Shown here: positions 42,695 to 51,147 of the stretch, in pieces | Layout: each line of letters begins with the position of its first letter | Position numbering within the stretch: position 1 is the stretch's first letter | Origin: CAVZBW01 sp963773635 | Lineage (GTDB): Bacteria; Actinomycetota; Acidimicrobiia; Acidimicrobiales; RAAP-2 | DNA length: 64,000 nucleotides | Direction of reading: 5' to 3' | NCBI GenBank assembly: GCA_963773635.1 | Contig: CAVZBW010000005.1 | Location: 1,054,001 to 1,118,000, forward strand | Translations under genes and position numbers: made by a program | The notes under the pieces: model-generated | Databases searched by the model: none | What the model was told of the DNA's origin: nothing | Seen by the model: the letters and a program-made list of their open reading frames with translations, nothing else

Positions 42695-43435
42695 TCAGCG
42701 GGGCTCGAGCAGCGAGGGGTCCGCCCGCAGCTCCTGGCGGACCATCGCCTCCCAAAACCCCGCGAAGCCCTGGCCGTCACTTTGGCGGAGCCGATCGAGC
42801 CACCAACCGGGCAACGGGGTCTCGAGGGTGCCCCCGGCGGCCAGGATGTGCCAGGCGTGCTGGCACCGCTGCTCCAAGGCCACCCCGCGCTGGTGGATCG
42901 CCCGGGCGGAGTTGCCGAGGACGAACACCCCATGCCCGGCGAGCAACGCGAGCTCCGCCTCTCCGATCTTGGCGACCGCCGCACGTGCCGCGTCCATGCT
43001 GTTCACGGCCCCCCCGTACTCGTCGACGAGAACGAGCTCCCCTCCCCCGAGCGACGAGCTCTGGTCCATCGGGGGCGGGACGACGCCCATGTCGGCCAGC
43101 ACGGTCCCGTAGAGGGGGTGGTTGTGCATGGCCCACTGGACACCGGGTCGAGCCTCGTGCAGCGCGAGGTGCAACGAGATGCCGGGCGGGACCGGCCAGT
43201 CCCCCTCGACGAGTTTGCCCTCGAGGTCGATGCGGATGAGCTGCTCGGGCCGGAGCTCGTCCCAGGTGATGAGCCAGGGGTTGCACAAGAGGGTGCCGTC
43301 GCCGAGGTTGCTCGTGATGTGTCCGGCCAGGTGGTCGTTGTAGCCCTCCCTCCAGAGGCAGCGCGCCAGCAGGACCATCTCCTCCCGCAAGGAGAGGTCG
43401 GGGATGAGCTTCTCTGCGGTGGGCTGGAACGTCAC
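42695..43435 (-). CDS. Class II aldolase/adducin-family protein
   Basis: A 246-residue protein with the zinc site of class II aldolases: AMHNHPLYGT (two His) and LLAGHGVFVLG (third His), plus GHITSNLGDGT near the N-terminus. This family includes fuculose aldolase and decarboxylases of hydroxy-acids; it could act as an aldolase or a decarboxylase in the catabolic block. GTG 43435 starts one base after the stop of the amidohydrolase gene, hence operon. Confidence 0.85.
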   Translation of the reverse strand: MTFQPTAEKLIPDLSLREEMVLLARCLWREGYNDHLAGHITSNLGDGTLLCNPWLITWDELRPEQLIRIDLEGKLVEGDWPVPPGISLHLALHEARPGVQWAMHNHPLYGTVLADMGVVPPPMDQSSSLGGGELVLVDEYGGAVNSMDAARAAVAKIGEAELALLAGHGVFVLGNSARAIHQRGVALEQRCQHAWHILAAGGTLETPLPGWWLDRLRQSDGQGFAGFWEAMVRQELRADPSLLEPR

Positions 43436-43436
43436 G

Positions 43437-44654
43437 TCAACCTCCGATGGGGAGCACGGGATCGGGCAGCGGATGCCGGAACAACTTGGCGGCGTTGAGC
43501 GAGCACATCATCCGGAGCTCGTCGTCGGGGATGTGGCCCCAGTACTTCTCGATCACGAGCTGGGTGTCCGGCCAGGTCCCGTCGCCGTGCGGGTAGTCGA
43601 CCTCGACCATGATGTTCTCCACGCCGATGCGGTGGCGGGTGTCGATGGTGGAGGGATCGTCGATCGTGCAGAACCAGAAGTTCCGCTTGAGCACGTCCGC
43701 GGGACGCACGTCCCAGCCGAGACCGTAACCGGACCGGTCGACGATGTTGTCCAGCCGGTCGAGCAGCATGGCCACCCACCCGATGCCGCCCTCGCTCATG
43801 GCGATCTTGAGGGTCGGGTAGTCGGCGGGATAGGCCGACCACAGCCACTCCGCGCAGGCCGTCAGAGAGAGCTGGCCAAAGAGGGTGGCACCCAGCTGGA
43901 CCCTCGGGGCCTCCGGCGGGGCGGGGTGGGTGCCCGAGCTGCCCACGTGCAGCGCGATCACCGTGTCGGTCTCGACGCAGGCCTGGATGATCGGGTCCCA
44001 GTGGTCGCGGTCCCACAGCGAGGGCAACCCGACGTTGTGGGGGACCTCGGGCAGGGTGACCGCGGTGAAGCCCCGTGCGGCGTTGCGGCGGATCTCGTCC
44101 GCCGCCAGCTGCGGGTCGGCGAGATAGGTGATCCCGAGCGGCACGATCCTCTCGGGGTAGGCCCGGTACCACTCGTCGAACAGCCAGTCGTTCCACGCCC
44201 GAATGCAGGCCAGCCCGAGCTCGCGATCCTTGGCGGAGAAGAAGACCCTGCCGCAAAACCCGGTGATCATCGACGGGAAGTTGAGCGACGCCCACACCCC
44301 GTTGACATCCATGTCGCGGATGCGGGGGCCCACGTCGTAGCACCCCGGCCGCATCTGCTCGAAGCGAAACGGCTCGAGCTTGACCGTCTCCGGGCGGCGC
44401 CCCGCCACGGCGTTCATCCCGACCTGGGTGAAGCGCTCCCCCTCGAACTCCCAGACCTGGTGACCCTCGGGCGTCTCGACAATTCTCGGAGCCCTCCCCT
44501 GCAGCCCGGCGGGCAGGCGTCCCTCGAAGGTGTGCGCGGGCTCCACGACGTGGTCGTCCACCGAGATGACCGTGTACTTGACGTCCCTCGGCGACGGATC
44601 CGGCAAGAAGAGCCCGGCCCCCGGTCCGCCCCTGTCCAGCTTGGTGTCATCCAT
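43437..44654 (-). CDS. Amidohydrolase-2 family protein (ACMSD-like)
   Basis: A 405-residue amidohydrolase-2 barrel. The N-terminal VISVDDHVVEP is the DxH metal motif of this subgroup; ALHVGSSGTHP and EVDYPHGDGTWPD are later metal-site strands. Members are hydrolases or decarboxylases of cyclic or aromatic acids. ATG 44654 is chosen (its 5' region is preceded by a short-repeat stretch). It is the head of a four-gene string: amidohydrolase, class II aldolase, acyl-CoA ligase, SnoaL-like, all minus strand with overlaps or gaps of 1-46 bases. Confidence 0.87.
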   Translation of the reverse strand: MDDTKLDRGGPGAGLFLPDPSPRDVKYTVISVDDHVVEPAHTFEGRLPAGLQGRAPRIVETPEGHQVWEFEGERFTQVGMNAVAGRRPETVKLEPFRFEQMRPGCYDVGPRIRDMDVNGVWASLNFPSMITGFCGRVFFSAKDRELGLACIRAWNDWLFDEWYRAYPERIVPLGITYLADPQLAADEIRRNAARGFTAVTLPEVPHNVGLPSLWDRDHWDPIIQACVETDTVIALHVGSSGTHPAPPEAPRVQLGATLFGQLSLTACAEWLWSAYPADYPTLKIAMSEGGIGWVAMLLDRLDNIVDRSGYGLGWDVRPADVLKRNFWFCTIDDPSTIDTRHRIGVENIMVEVDYPHGDGTWPDTQLVIEKYWGHIPDDELRMMCSLNAAKLFRHPLPDPVLPIGG

Positions 44655-44773
44655 CCCGCGGCCCCGCCCGTGCCCCGCCCCGGGGGCTCTCGCGATCCGG
44701 TCCCCGTGACCTCGATCGAGGTCGAATGTAAGCCCCGGCCCGGGGGGCGTCAAGGCACGCCAGGGGTGCGATC

Positions 44774-44845
44774 GGGCCGTCGGGCCGTCGGGCCGTCGGG
44801 CCGTCGGGCCGTCGGGCCGTCGGGCCGTCGGGCCGTCGGGCCGTC
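44774..44845. repeat. Nine tandem copies of an 8-bp repeat
   Basis: GGGCCGTC is repeated perfectly nine times without a spacer (72 bases), followed by a partial copy. It lies between the SDR stop (44854-44852) and the amidohydrolase start, so it would be in the 5' untranslated leader of the amidohydrolase operon if transcription starts upstream. The unit is not a multiple of three. It looks like a simple-sequence (VNTR) locus. Confidence 0.95.
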
Positions 44846-44851
44846 GGGCGC

Positions 44852-45649
44852 TCACACGCGATACCCACCGTCCACGCTGATCACCTGTCCGGTGATGCCC
44901 CGCCCCTCGGCGGATGCGAGCAGGGTCGCCATCCCGGTCAGCTCGTCGGGCTCGAGGATGCGGCGCTGGAGGCTGTCGCGTGCGGCGCGCGCCTCGGCCT
45001 CCTCGACGCTGATGCCCCGCCGGGCCGCCACCGCCTCGAAGTCGAGCAGGGAGGTCCGGGTCCACCCCGGGCAGAGGCAATTGACGGTGATGCCGTGGCG
45101 GGCCGAGATGGCCGCCAGCTGCCGGGTGAAGCCGACGAGGCCGTGCTTGGCCGTCGTGTAGCCGAGCGTCCCCTCCGTCGATCGCTTGGAGGCGCCCGAG
45201 CCGATGTTGATGATGGAGCCCCGTCCGTGCTCGCGCATCGAGGGCAGCGCGGCGCGGCTGGTCCAGAAGGCCGAGGTGAGCGACAGGACCAGGGTCCGCT
45301 CGAAGCTCTCGTCGTCACCTGCGAACGGGTCGTGGCCCCGACCGATCGAGCCCCCGACGTTGTTGACGAGGACGTCGACCCGCCCGAAGCGCTCGAGCGC
45401 CACCTCGACCGGCCGCCGGGCCCCCTCCCGGTCGGTGGCGTCCGCCACCACGACCACCCCCTGGCCACCCTCCGACTCGGCCGCGCCCACCACGGCCTCG
45501 AGCTCGCGGTCCGTCCGGGACGACACCACGATCGTCGCCCCCTCTCTCGCGAAGCGGAGCGCGATGGCCCGCCCGATGCCGCGACCGCCGCCGGTGACGA
45601 CCGCCACCCGGTCCTCGAGCCGGCCGCTCCCCTCGTGATCGTGCGTCAA
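44852..45649 (-). CDS. SDR-family oxidoreductase
   Basis: A 265-residue classical SDR: VTGGGRGIGRAIALRFA (nucleotide binding), LVNNVGGSIGRG (NNAG variant NNVG), IINIGSGASKR (catalytic Ser) and YTTAKHGLVGF (Tyr-x3-Lys), with a VISVDGGYRV C-terminus. TTG 45649 is the start. It is upstream of, and on the same strand as, the amidohydrolase operon. Confidence 0.9.
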   Translation of the reverse strand: MTHDHEGSGRLEDRVAVVTGGGRGIGRAIALRFAREGATIVVSSRTDRELEAVVGAAESEGGQGVVVVADATDREGARRPVEVALERFGRVDVLVNNVGGSIGRGHDPFAGDDESFERTLVLSLTSAFWTSRAALPSMREHGRGSIINIGSGASKRSTEGTLGYTTAKHGLVGFTRQLAAISARHGITVNCLCPGWTRTSLLDFEAVAARRGISVEEAEARAARDSLQRRILEPDELTGMATLLASAEGRGITGQVISVDGGYRV

Positions 45650-45721
45650 CCGTGCATGACCCCCCGCCTGTAGCGTGACCCGAAACTAGTGCGTACACCT
45701 GGGCGGGATCGTGGGAGCGAC

Positions 45722-46456
45722 GTGAACGAGAAGGTCTACATCCACGAGTACATCGACATCATCGGCCACCAGCGGGCCAACTACATGCACCACATGACCG
45801 CGAACTTCAGCCCGCTCGGTCAAGAGGAGCGCAACCAGCTCTGCTACGGCGTGTGGGGTGTCGTCGGCTCCACGGGGCGATGGCCGCAGGTGATCAACAT
45901 CTGGGAGGAGGACGGCCTGGACGGCATCGCCCGGTCCTTCCGTCACGAGTTGGGCCACCCCGGCCTGCAAAACCCGAGCCTCGCCACGTGGTGGGCCAAG
46001 GCGGCGGAGTTCCGTTCCGGCGGCACGGACCGGCTGCTCCGTCCCGCCCCGTGGACCCGGACGATCGAGGAGCTGTGCCGGGACCAGGTCGGCGGGGAGC
46101 TCTACGCCCACGAGGCGATCACCGTGCCTCCCGGGTGCTCGGCCCAGTACCTCGAGGCCGTCCGCCTGGAGGCGATCCCCGCCTACCAGGAGCTCGGTTG
46201 GGAGCTCGCGGGGGCGTGGGAGACCATCATGACCGACGAGTCGGAGTGCTTCGTGCTCTGGGCCATCCCGACCTGGGAACAGTGGGCGGAGCTGGAGCGG
46301 TCGCTGCGCAGCCACCCTCGCCTGTCGCAATGGTGGTCCGAGAGCCTGCGGCGCACGACCTCCTTCCGGCGGATCCTTCTCGTGGACTCGCCCCTCTGTC
46401 CCTTCCGCACCCATCGTCAGCCCGCCCGTAGCGACCAGACCGACTGGCAGGACTGA
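45722..46456 (+). CDS. NIPSNAP/dimeric alpha-beta barrel-like protein
   Basis: A 244-residue protein. Its pattern VYIHEYIDIIGHQRANYMHH, and later WEQWAELERSL with a repeated beta-alpha rhythm, resembles NIPSNAP-family proteins from actinobacterial catabolic clusters, whose function is unclear. GTG 45722 with GGGAGCGAC upstream. It stands opposite the SDR gene and shares their promoter region. Confidence 0.68.
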   Translation: MNEKVYIHEYIDIIGHQRANYMHHMTANFSPLGQEERNQLCYGVWGVVGSTGRWPQVINIWEEDGLDGIARSFRHELGHPGLQNPSLATWWAKAAEFRSGGTDRLLRPAPWTRTIEELCRDQVGGELYAHEAITVPPGCSAQYLEAVRLEAIPAYQELGWELAGAWETIMTDESECFVLWAIPTWEQWAELERSLRSHPRLSQWWSESLRRTTSFRRILLVDSPLCPFRTHRQPARSDQTDWQD

Positions 46457-46508
46457 GCCGGGCAGAGCCCGAAAGGGCCCGACCGGGCCGGTCCTCGGGG
46501 CGGGCGCC

Positions 46509-48077
46509 TCAGAGCTTGGCGGCCTCCGCTCGGAGGAGGACCTTTTGGACCTTGCCGCTCGCGTTGAGGGGCAGGTCGTCGACCACCCGCACGAACCGCG
46601 GCACCTTGTAATTGGCGATGCGCTCCCGGCACCAGGCGATCACCTCGTCGGGATCCACGTCGCGGCCGGGACGCGCCACCACGAAGGCCGCAGGGACCTC
46701 GCCCAGCCGCTCGTCGGGTGCGGCGACCACGGCTGCCTGGACCACGTCGTCCCGGGCCAGGATGGCGGCCTCCACCTCGGCGGGCGAGACGTTGAAGCCG
46801 CCCACGATCACCAGGTCCTTCTTGCGGTCGATCAACCGGAGATAGCCGTCCGAGCCGAGGTAGCCGACGTCGCCGGTGCGCAACCAGCCGTCGGAGATGG
46901 CCTCGGCCGTGGCGTCGGGGTCCCGGTAGTAGCCCTCCGTCACGTTGAACCCGCGGATGGCCACCTCCCCGCTCTCACCGGCTCGGAGGGTGCGGTCCTC
47001 GTCGTCGACGATCCGGATCTCCAGGCCCTCGAGCGGTCGCCCGACCGTGCGGGCAATGGTCTCGGGGGGGTCCGACCCGACGCAGGCGGTGGCCGTGCCG
47101 TGGGTCTCGGTCAGGCCGTAGGCGGTGACGACCGACTCGAAGCCCAGGTCCCGGCGCATCCGTTCGATGAGCTCGACGGGGACCGTCGCCGCGCCGGTGA
47201 CCGAGAGACGGAGGCTCGAGAGGTCCCACCGGGCCAGCCCCGCATGCCCGAGGATCGCCTGGAAGACCGAGGGCGGGCCCGGCAGCACGGAGATGCGCTC
47301 GGACGCGACGCGTGCCATCACCGATTCGACCTCGAACACGGCATGGGGCACGAGCGTCGCGCCGCGGAGGACGGCGGCGAGGATGCCCGACTTGAGCCCG
47401 GCGGTGTGAAAGAAGGGGTAGACGACGAGCATGCGGTCGCCGGCCCGGAGGCCGACCCGGCTCGACCATTGGAGGTAGGTCTCCACGCTCGCGCCGTGCC
47501 GGAGCACGACGCCCTTGGGTTGCCCCGTCGTCCCCGAGGTGAAGACGATGTCCGAGGTGGACCCGGCGCCGAGCTGCGCCTCGCGCCGTCGCACCTCGCC
47601 CGGGTCGACGCCCGAGCCCCGCTCGAGCCACTCGCGAAGCCCGACGGTGCCGGCGGGTACCGGCCCGCTCACCACGACGGTGTCCGCCACCGCCTCGAGC
47701 CCCGCCTGGTCCCGGAGCAGCTCGACGTAGTCGGTGTCGAGGAAATCGGTCACCGTGAGCAGCGTCCGGGCGCCGGAGGTCCGGAGGATCTGCGCCGCCT
47801 CTGCACCCTTGAAGCGCGTGTTGATCGGCACGAGCACGGCGCCCGTGGCGTAGACGGCAAACGACAGCACGATCCACTCGAGACCGTTGGGCGCCCACAG
47901 CGCCACCCGGTCGCCCGGCTCGACGCCGCTTCCGAGAAGGGCGCGGGCCCGCAGGTCGACCTCGGCCTCGATCTCCGCGAAGGTCGGCCGCCCGCCGGCG
48001 TCCACCACCGCCTCGAGCGCACCGTGGCGAGCCGCGGCGCGGTGCAGTGCCGCCGGGATCGTCTCGAGGGTCTCCAT
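46509..48077 (-). CDS. Acyl-CoA synthetase (FadD3-like AMP-dependent ligase)
   Basis: A 522-residue ANL enzyme: FTSGTTGQPKGVV (P-loop), AYGLTETHGTATA (A5), WLRTGDVGYLGSDGYLRLIDRKKDLV (A7/A8) and the catalytic Lys near NASGKVQKVLL. It resembles FadD3-type ligases that activate cyclic or keto acids; the substrate cannot be deduced. It faces an amidohydrolase gene on the plus strand with about 115 bases between starts, where an operator-like element and a triple repeat lie. Confidence 0.9.
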   Translation of the reverse strand: METLETIPAALHRAAARHGALEAVVDAGGRPTFAEIEAEVDLRARALLGSGVEPGDRVALWAPNGLEWIVLSFAVYATGAVLVPINTRFKGAEAAQILRTSGARTLLTVTDFLDTDYVELLRDQAGLEAVADTVVVSGPVPAGTVGLREWLERGSGVDPGEVRRREAQLGAGSTSDIVFTSGTTGQPKGVVLRHGASVETYLQWSSRVGLRAGDRMLVVYPFFHTAGLKSGILAAVLRGATLVPHAVFEVESVMARVASERISVLPGPPSVFQAILGHAGLARWDLSSLRLSVTGAATVPVELIERMRRDLGFESVVTAYGLTETHGTATACVGSDPPETIARTVGRPLEGLEIRIVDDEDRTLRAGESGEVAIRGFNVTEGYYRDPDATAEAISDGWLRTGDVGYLGSDGYLRLIDRKKDLVIVGGFNVSPAEVEAAILARDDVVQAAVVAAPDERLGEVPAAFVVARPGRDVDPDEVIAWCRERIANYKVPRFVRVVDDLPLNASGKVQKVLLRAEAAKL

Positions 48078-48084
48078 CAGGGGC

Positions 48085-48108
48085 TCGTGTATACAGTAGA
48101 CAATACGA
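48085..48108. promoter_or_regulatory. Divergent operator-like element between ligase and amidohydrolase
   Basis: The 24-base element begins TCGT and ends ACGA; inside it TGTATACA (48088-48095) is a perfect 8-bp palindrome and ATACG (48104-48108) mirrors part of it. GntR- and LysR-type operators have comparable TNGT...ACNA or T-N11-A designs. It is placed for control of both divergent genes; a LysR gene is 1.4 kb away. Confidence 0.45.
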
Positions 48109-48109
48109 T

Positions 48110-48171
48110 TGCTCGCCTACGGGGTGCGAGTGCTCGCCTACGGGCGCGAGTGCTCACCCACGGGGTACGAG
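48110..48171. repeat. Three direct repeats of about 20 bp
   Basis: The unit TGCTCGCCTACGGGGTGCGAG appears at 48110-48130, again with one base missing at 48131-48150, and diverged at 48151-48171. The units lie next to the operator element and before the amidohydrolase Shine-Dalgarno sequence, where they could be regulator-binding iterons or decayed sequence. Confidence 0.75.
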
Positions 48172-48193
48172 CGGGCAGGGGGAGGACCGTCCG

Positions 48194-49489
48194 ATGCGCA
48201 CCGCGGCCGACATGATCCTCGTCAGCGTGGACGATCACATCGCCGAGCCCGCCGACATGTTTGACGGCCACGTCCCCGATCGCTACCGGGACCGTGCGCC
48301 ACGGGTGGTGACCGACGAGCACGGCTACCAGCAGTGGTGGTACGGCGACCTGATGGGGCGCAACCTCGGGCTCAACGCGGTGGCCGGCAAGCCCCGGGAG
48401 ATGTTCAACGTCAACCCCCTGAGCTACGACGAGATGCGACCGGGCTGCTTCGACGTCCACGAGCGGGTGCGGGACATGTCGGCGGGCGGCATCCTGGCCG
48501 GCCTCAACTTCCCCAACTGGACCGGCTTCTCCGGCCAGGTCCTCAACGAGGGACCCGATCGTGCGCTCAACGAGATCATGATCAAGGCGTACAACGACTG
48601 GCACGTCGACGAATGGTGCGGGACCTACCCGGACCGGTTCATCCCGTGCGGGATCCTCCCGCTCTTCGACGTCGACAAGGCGGCCGCCGAGGTGCGCCGA
48701 CTCGCCGGCAAGGGCTGTCACGCCGTGACCTTCTCGGAAAACCCTGCAGCCCTCAAGATGCCCTCGATCCACAGCGGCCACTGGGACCCCCTCTTCGCGG
48801 CCTGCTCGGAGGAGGCGACCGTGCTGTGCCTGCACGTCGGCTCTTCGTCCAAGACGGCGAGCACGACACCCGACGCGCCGCCGAGCGTCGGGATGAGCCT
48901 GTCGTCGGTCATGTCCGTCTACTCGCTCGGGGACCTGATCTGGGCCGACTTTTGGTGGCGGTTTCCGGAGCTGACCTTCGCCCTCACCGAGGGGGACATC
49001 GGATGGATCCCGTACTTCCTGCAGCGGGCCGAGCACGTCCAGGACCGCCACTCGGGATGGACGGGCCATCGCTTCCCCGACGGCATGGGCCCCGCCGACG
49101 TGTTCCGCCAGCGGATCCTGTGCTGCTTCATCAACGACGCGGTCGGGCTGAGCCTCCTCCCGCACTTCAACCTCGACAACGTCTGCTGGGAGTCGGACTT
49201 CCCCCACTCCGACTCCACGTGGCCCCGCAGTCCCGAGGTCAACGAGCGCCTGTTTGCCTCCGTGGATGCCGGGGTGGTCGACAAGATCACCCACCTCAAC
49301 GCCATGCGGCACTTCCACTTCGACCCCTTCGCCCGGCGCCCCAGGGAGTCGTGCACGGCCGCCGCGTTGCGCGCCGAGGCGCCCGACGTCGACACGACCA
49401 CCCGGGTCGGGCGCCCGCCCGACGCGAGCGACGTCACCTACTTTCAGAGGCTCGCCCAGCCCAGGGCCCGCCCGGCGGCCACCGCATAG
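48194..49489 (+). CDS. Amidohydrolase-2 family protein (paralogue of the 43.4-44.7 kb gene)
   Basis: A 431-residue amidohydrolase-2 protein: ILVSVDDHIAEPADMFDGHVP (DxH metal motif at about residues 12-14), LCLHVGSSSKTASTTP, EGDIGWIPYFLQRAEHV and NVCWESDFPHSDSTWP (metal strand). ATG 48194 follows GGGGGAGGACC. The same plan and several blocks are shared with the gene at 43437-44654, so they are paralogues. Its substrate is unknown but probably structurally close. Confidence 0.88.
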   Translation: MRTAADMILVSVDDHIAEPADMFDGHVPDRYRDRAPRVVTDEHGYQQWWYGDLMGRNLGLNAVAGKPREMFNVNPLSYDEMRPGCFDVHERVRDMSAGGILAGLNFPNWTGFSGQVLNEGPDRALNEIMIKAYNDWHVDEWCGTYPDRFIPCGILPLFDVDKAAAEVRRLAGKGCHAVTFSENPAALKMPSIHSGHWDPLFAACSEEATVLCLHVGSSSKTASTTPDAPPSVGMSLSSVMSVYSLGDLIWADFWWRFPELTFALTEGDIGWIPYFLQRAEHVQDRHSGWTGHRFPDGMGPADVFRQRILCCFINDAVGLSLLPHFNLDNVCWESDFPHSDSTWPRSPEVNERLFASVDAGVVDKITHLNAMRHFHFDPFARRPRESCTAAALRAEAPDVDTTTRVGRPPDASDVTYFQRLAQPRARPAATA

Positions 49490-49497
49490 CCGCTCGC

Positions 49498-50431
49498 TCA
49501 GTCCCCCAGGCACAGCCGGAGGCCGGGGGGCATCCGTCCGGGCCACCCCTCCGTGGTGAGCAGGTCCGTGATCTCGGTCGCCAATGCGTCGGCCGCCCTC
49601 GAGGGGGCGCGGTCGGCCCGCCGCACAAGGGCGATGTCGCGGTGCAGGCCCGGCTCTCCCAGCCGGATGACCCGGAGGCGGGCGTCGCCACTGGCGACGA
49701 TGCTCGGCACGATCGCCGCCCCGAGCCCCTCGGCGACGAGCGACAGCACGCTCCCCATCTCGCCACCTTCGACCGCGACACGGGGCTCGAACCCCGCTGC
49801 GCCAAAGGCTCCCAATGTCGCCGATCGAAGGTCGTAGCCGTCACGGAACATCACCATGGGGACGTCGCGCAACTCGCCGATGCCGACGCGGCGACGGCCC
49901 GCCAAGCGATGGTCGGGAGCCGTGACGACGACGAGCTCCTCGACGGCCAGCACCTCCCGGACGAGGGTGGGTTGGTGCAGGGGGAGGATGGCCAGCGCCA
50001 GGTCGATGCCGCCCGTCTCGAGCTCGTGGACGAGGTGACGTGAACCCTGCTCGAAAACCGTGAGCGAGACCCCGGGATAGCGGTTGTGAAACCGCCCGAG
50101 GACGCTCGGCAAGAGCGTGGCACCGAGGCTCGGCGTGGCGCCGATGCCGACGTGACCTCGCCGCAGACCGTCGAGCTCCGCCACCCGGTCGACGACCTCG
50201 GCGAGGTCGGCCAGCACCCTGCGGGCCATCGGCAACAGGGCCTCCCCGGCGTCGGTCATCGTCACCGCGCCGGGGCCCCCGGTGGAAGAGCGGCGCGCCG
50301 AGGCTGCGCTCCAGCTGGCGGACCTGGGCGCTCACGGAGGGCTGCGCCACGTGCAGGCGATCGGCGGCGCGGGTGAACTGGCCCTCCTCGGCGACGGCGA
50401 CGAAGTACTCGAGCTGGTGAACCGGCGGCAG
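49498..50431 (-). pseudogene. LysR-family transcriptional regulator, frameshifted
   Basis: The HTH, VHQLEYFVAVAEEGQFTRAAD and AQPSVSAQVRQLERSLG, reads in one frame to LFHRGP; the effector domain, TMTDAGEALLPMARRVLADL onward, is in the next frame. One extra G in the run of five G (CCCCC at 50276-50280 on the plus strand) explains it; removal gives about 310 residues, a normal LysR length. The start is unclear: no ATG/GTG/TTG is in frame just before the HTH; CTG 50431 gives PPVHQLEYF. LysR proteins control catabolic genes with small-acid effectors; this one is convergent with the plus-strand amidohydrolase gene. Confidence 0.82.
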
Positions 50432-50484
50432 GATGCCGCGATGGTATTCGTGGCTGCGAGCTCGTGGCCGCGTGCCACCGGCAC

Positions 50485-51147
50485 TTACCGGCCGGCCTCC
50501 CGGTAGGCCTCGACGACCCGTTGCCACTTGGTCTCCGCGACTGGTCCCGGCAGCGCACGATGCGAGCCCCGGTCGGGCGCCGACCGCAGGCCGTCGAGCA
50601 CGAGCTCGAGGTGACGCTCCCAGATCCGCGGCGCCGTCGGCTGGGTGGCATCCACGAGGTCGGTGATGGTCCACAGCAGCACGACCACGTCCTGGTAGCG
50701 CGTGTCGGGGCGGAGGGAGCCGGCATCCTTGGCCCGCTCCACCAGTCGCTCGAGCACCGAGGCGATCTCCTGGCGCAGCTCGGAGGCGTCCGGTGCCGCC
50801 CAGAGCCGGCGGGACGGAAGGCCCCGGGCCGCGTGAAAGGCGAGGTTGCGGCGGATGAACCACTCGAGGCCGGCCTCGGGCGGCAGCTCGAGGGCCCGCC
50901 GAGCGAGATCGAGCGTCTGGCGGTAGAGGGGGAGGGCGACCGCGTCGATCAGATCCTCCTTGCTCGGGAAGCGCCGATAGATCGTGCCGACGCCCACCCC
51001 GGCCGCGGCGGCGACCTCCTCGACGGAGAAGGCCGTGCCGCGTTCCTCGAAGACGCGGCGCGCCGCGACGAGCACCCGCTCCCGGTTGCGTGCCGCGTCG
51101 AGGCGCAACCGGTGCGGCGGGCGGGATTCCCCCCGGGCCGCCGTCAT
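50485..51147 (-). CDS. TetR-family transcriptional regulator
   Basis: A 220-residue repressor. N-terminal HTH SVEEVAAAAGVGVGTIYRRFPSKE at about residues 41-64. ATG 51147 overlaps the stop of the MFS gene (ATGA), so the pair is coexpressed. It would bind an operator upstream of the MFS gene, where an inverted repeat (52670-52690) exists. Confidence 0.9.
   Translation of the reverse strand: MTAARGESRPPHRLRLDAARNRERVLVAARRVFEERGTAFSVEEVAAAAGVGVGTIYRRFPSKEDLIDAVALPLYRQTLDLARRALELPPEAGLEWFIRRNLAFHAARGLPSRRLWAAPDASELRQEIASVLERLVERAKDAGSLRPDTRYQDVVVLLWTITDLVDATQPTAPRIWERHLELVLDGLRSAPDRGSHRALPGPVAETKWQRVVEAYREAGR

Noticed and set aside
44774..44845. CRISPR array
   Set aside because: The units are contiguous 8-mers without spacers.
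46457..46508. Terminator between the NIPSNAP and ligase genes
   Set aside because: Only 4-5 base stems with alternative pairings; not convincing.
48110..48171. CRISPR-like or integron repeat array
   Set aside because: Only three imperfect units with no spacers and no recombinase or cas gene.
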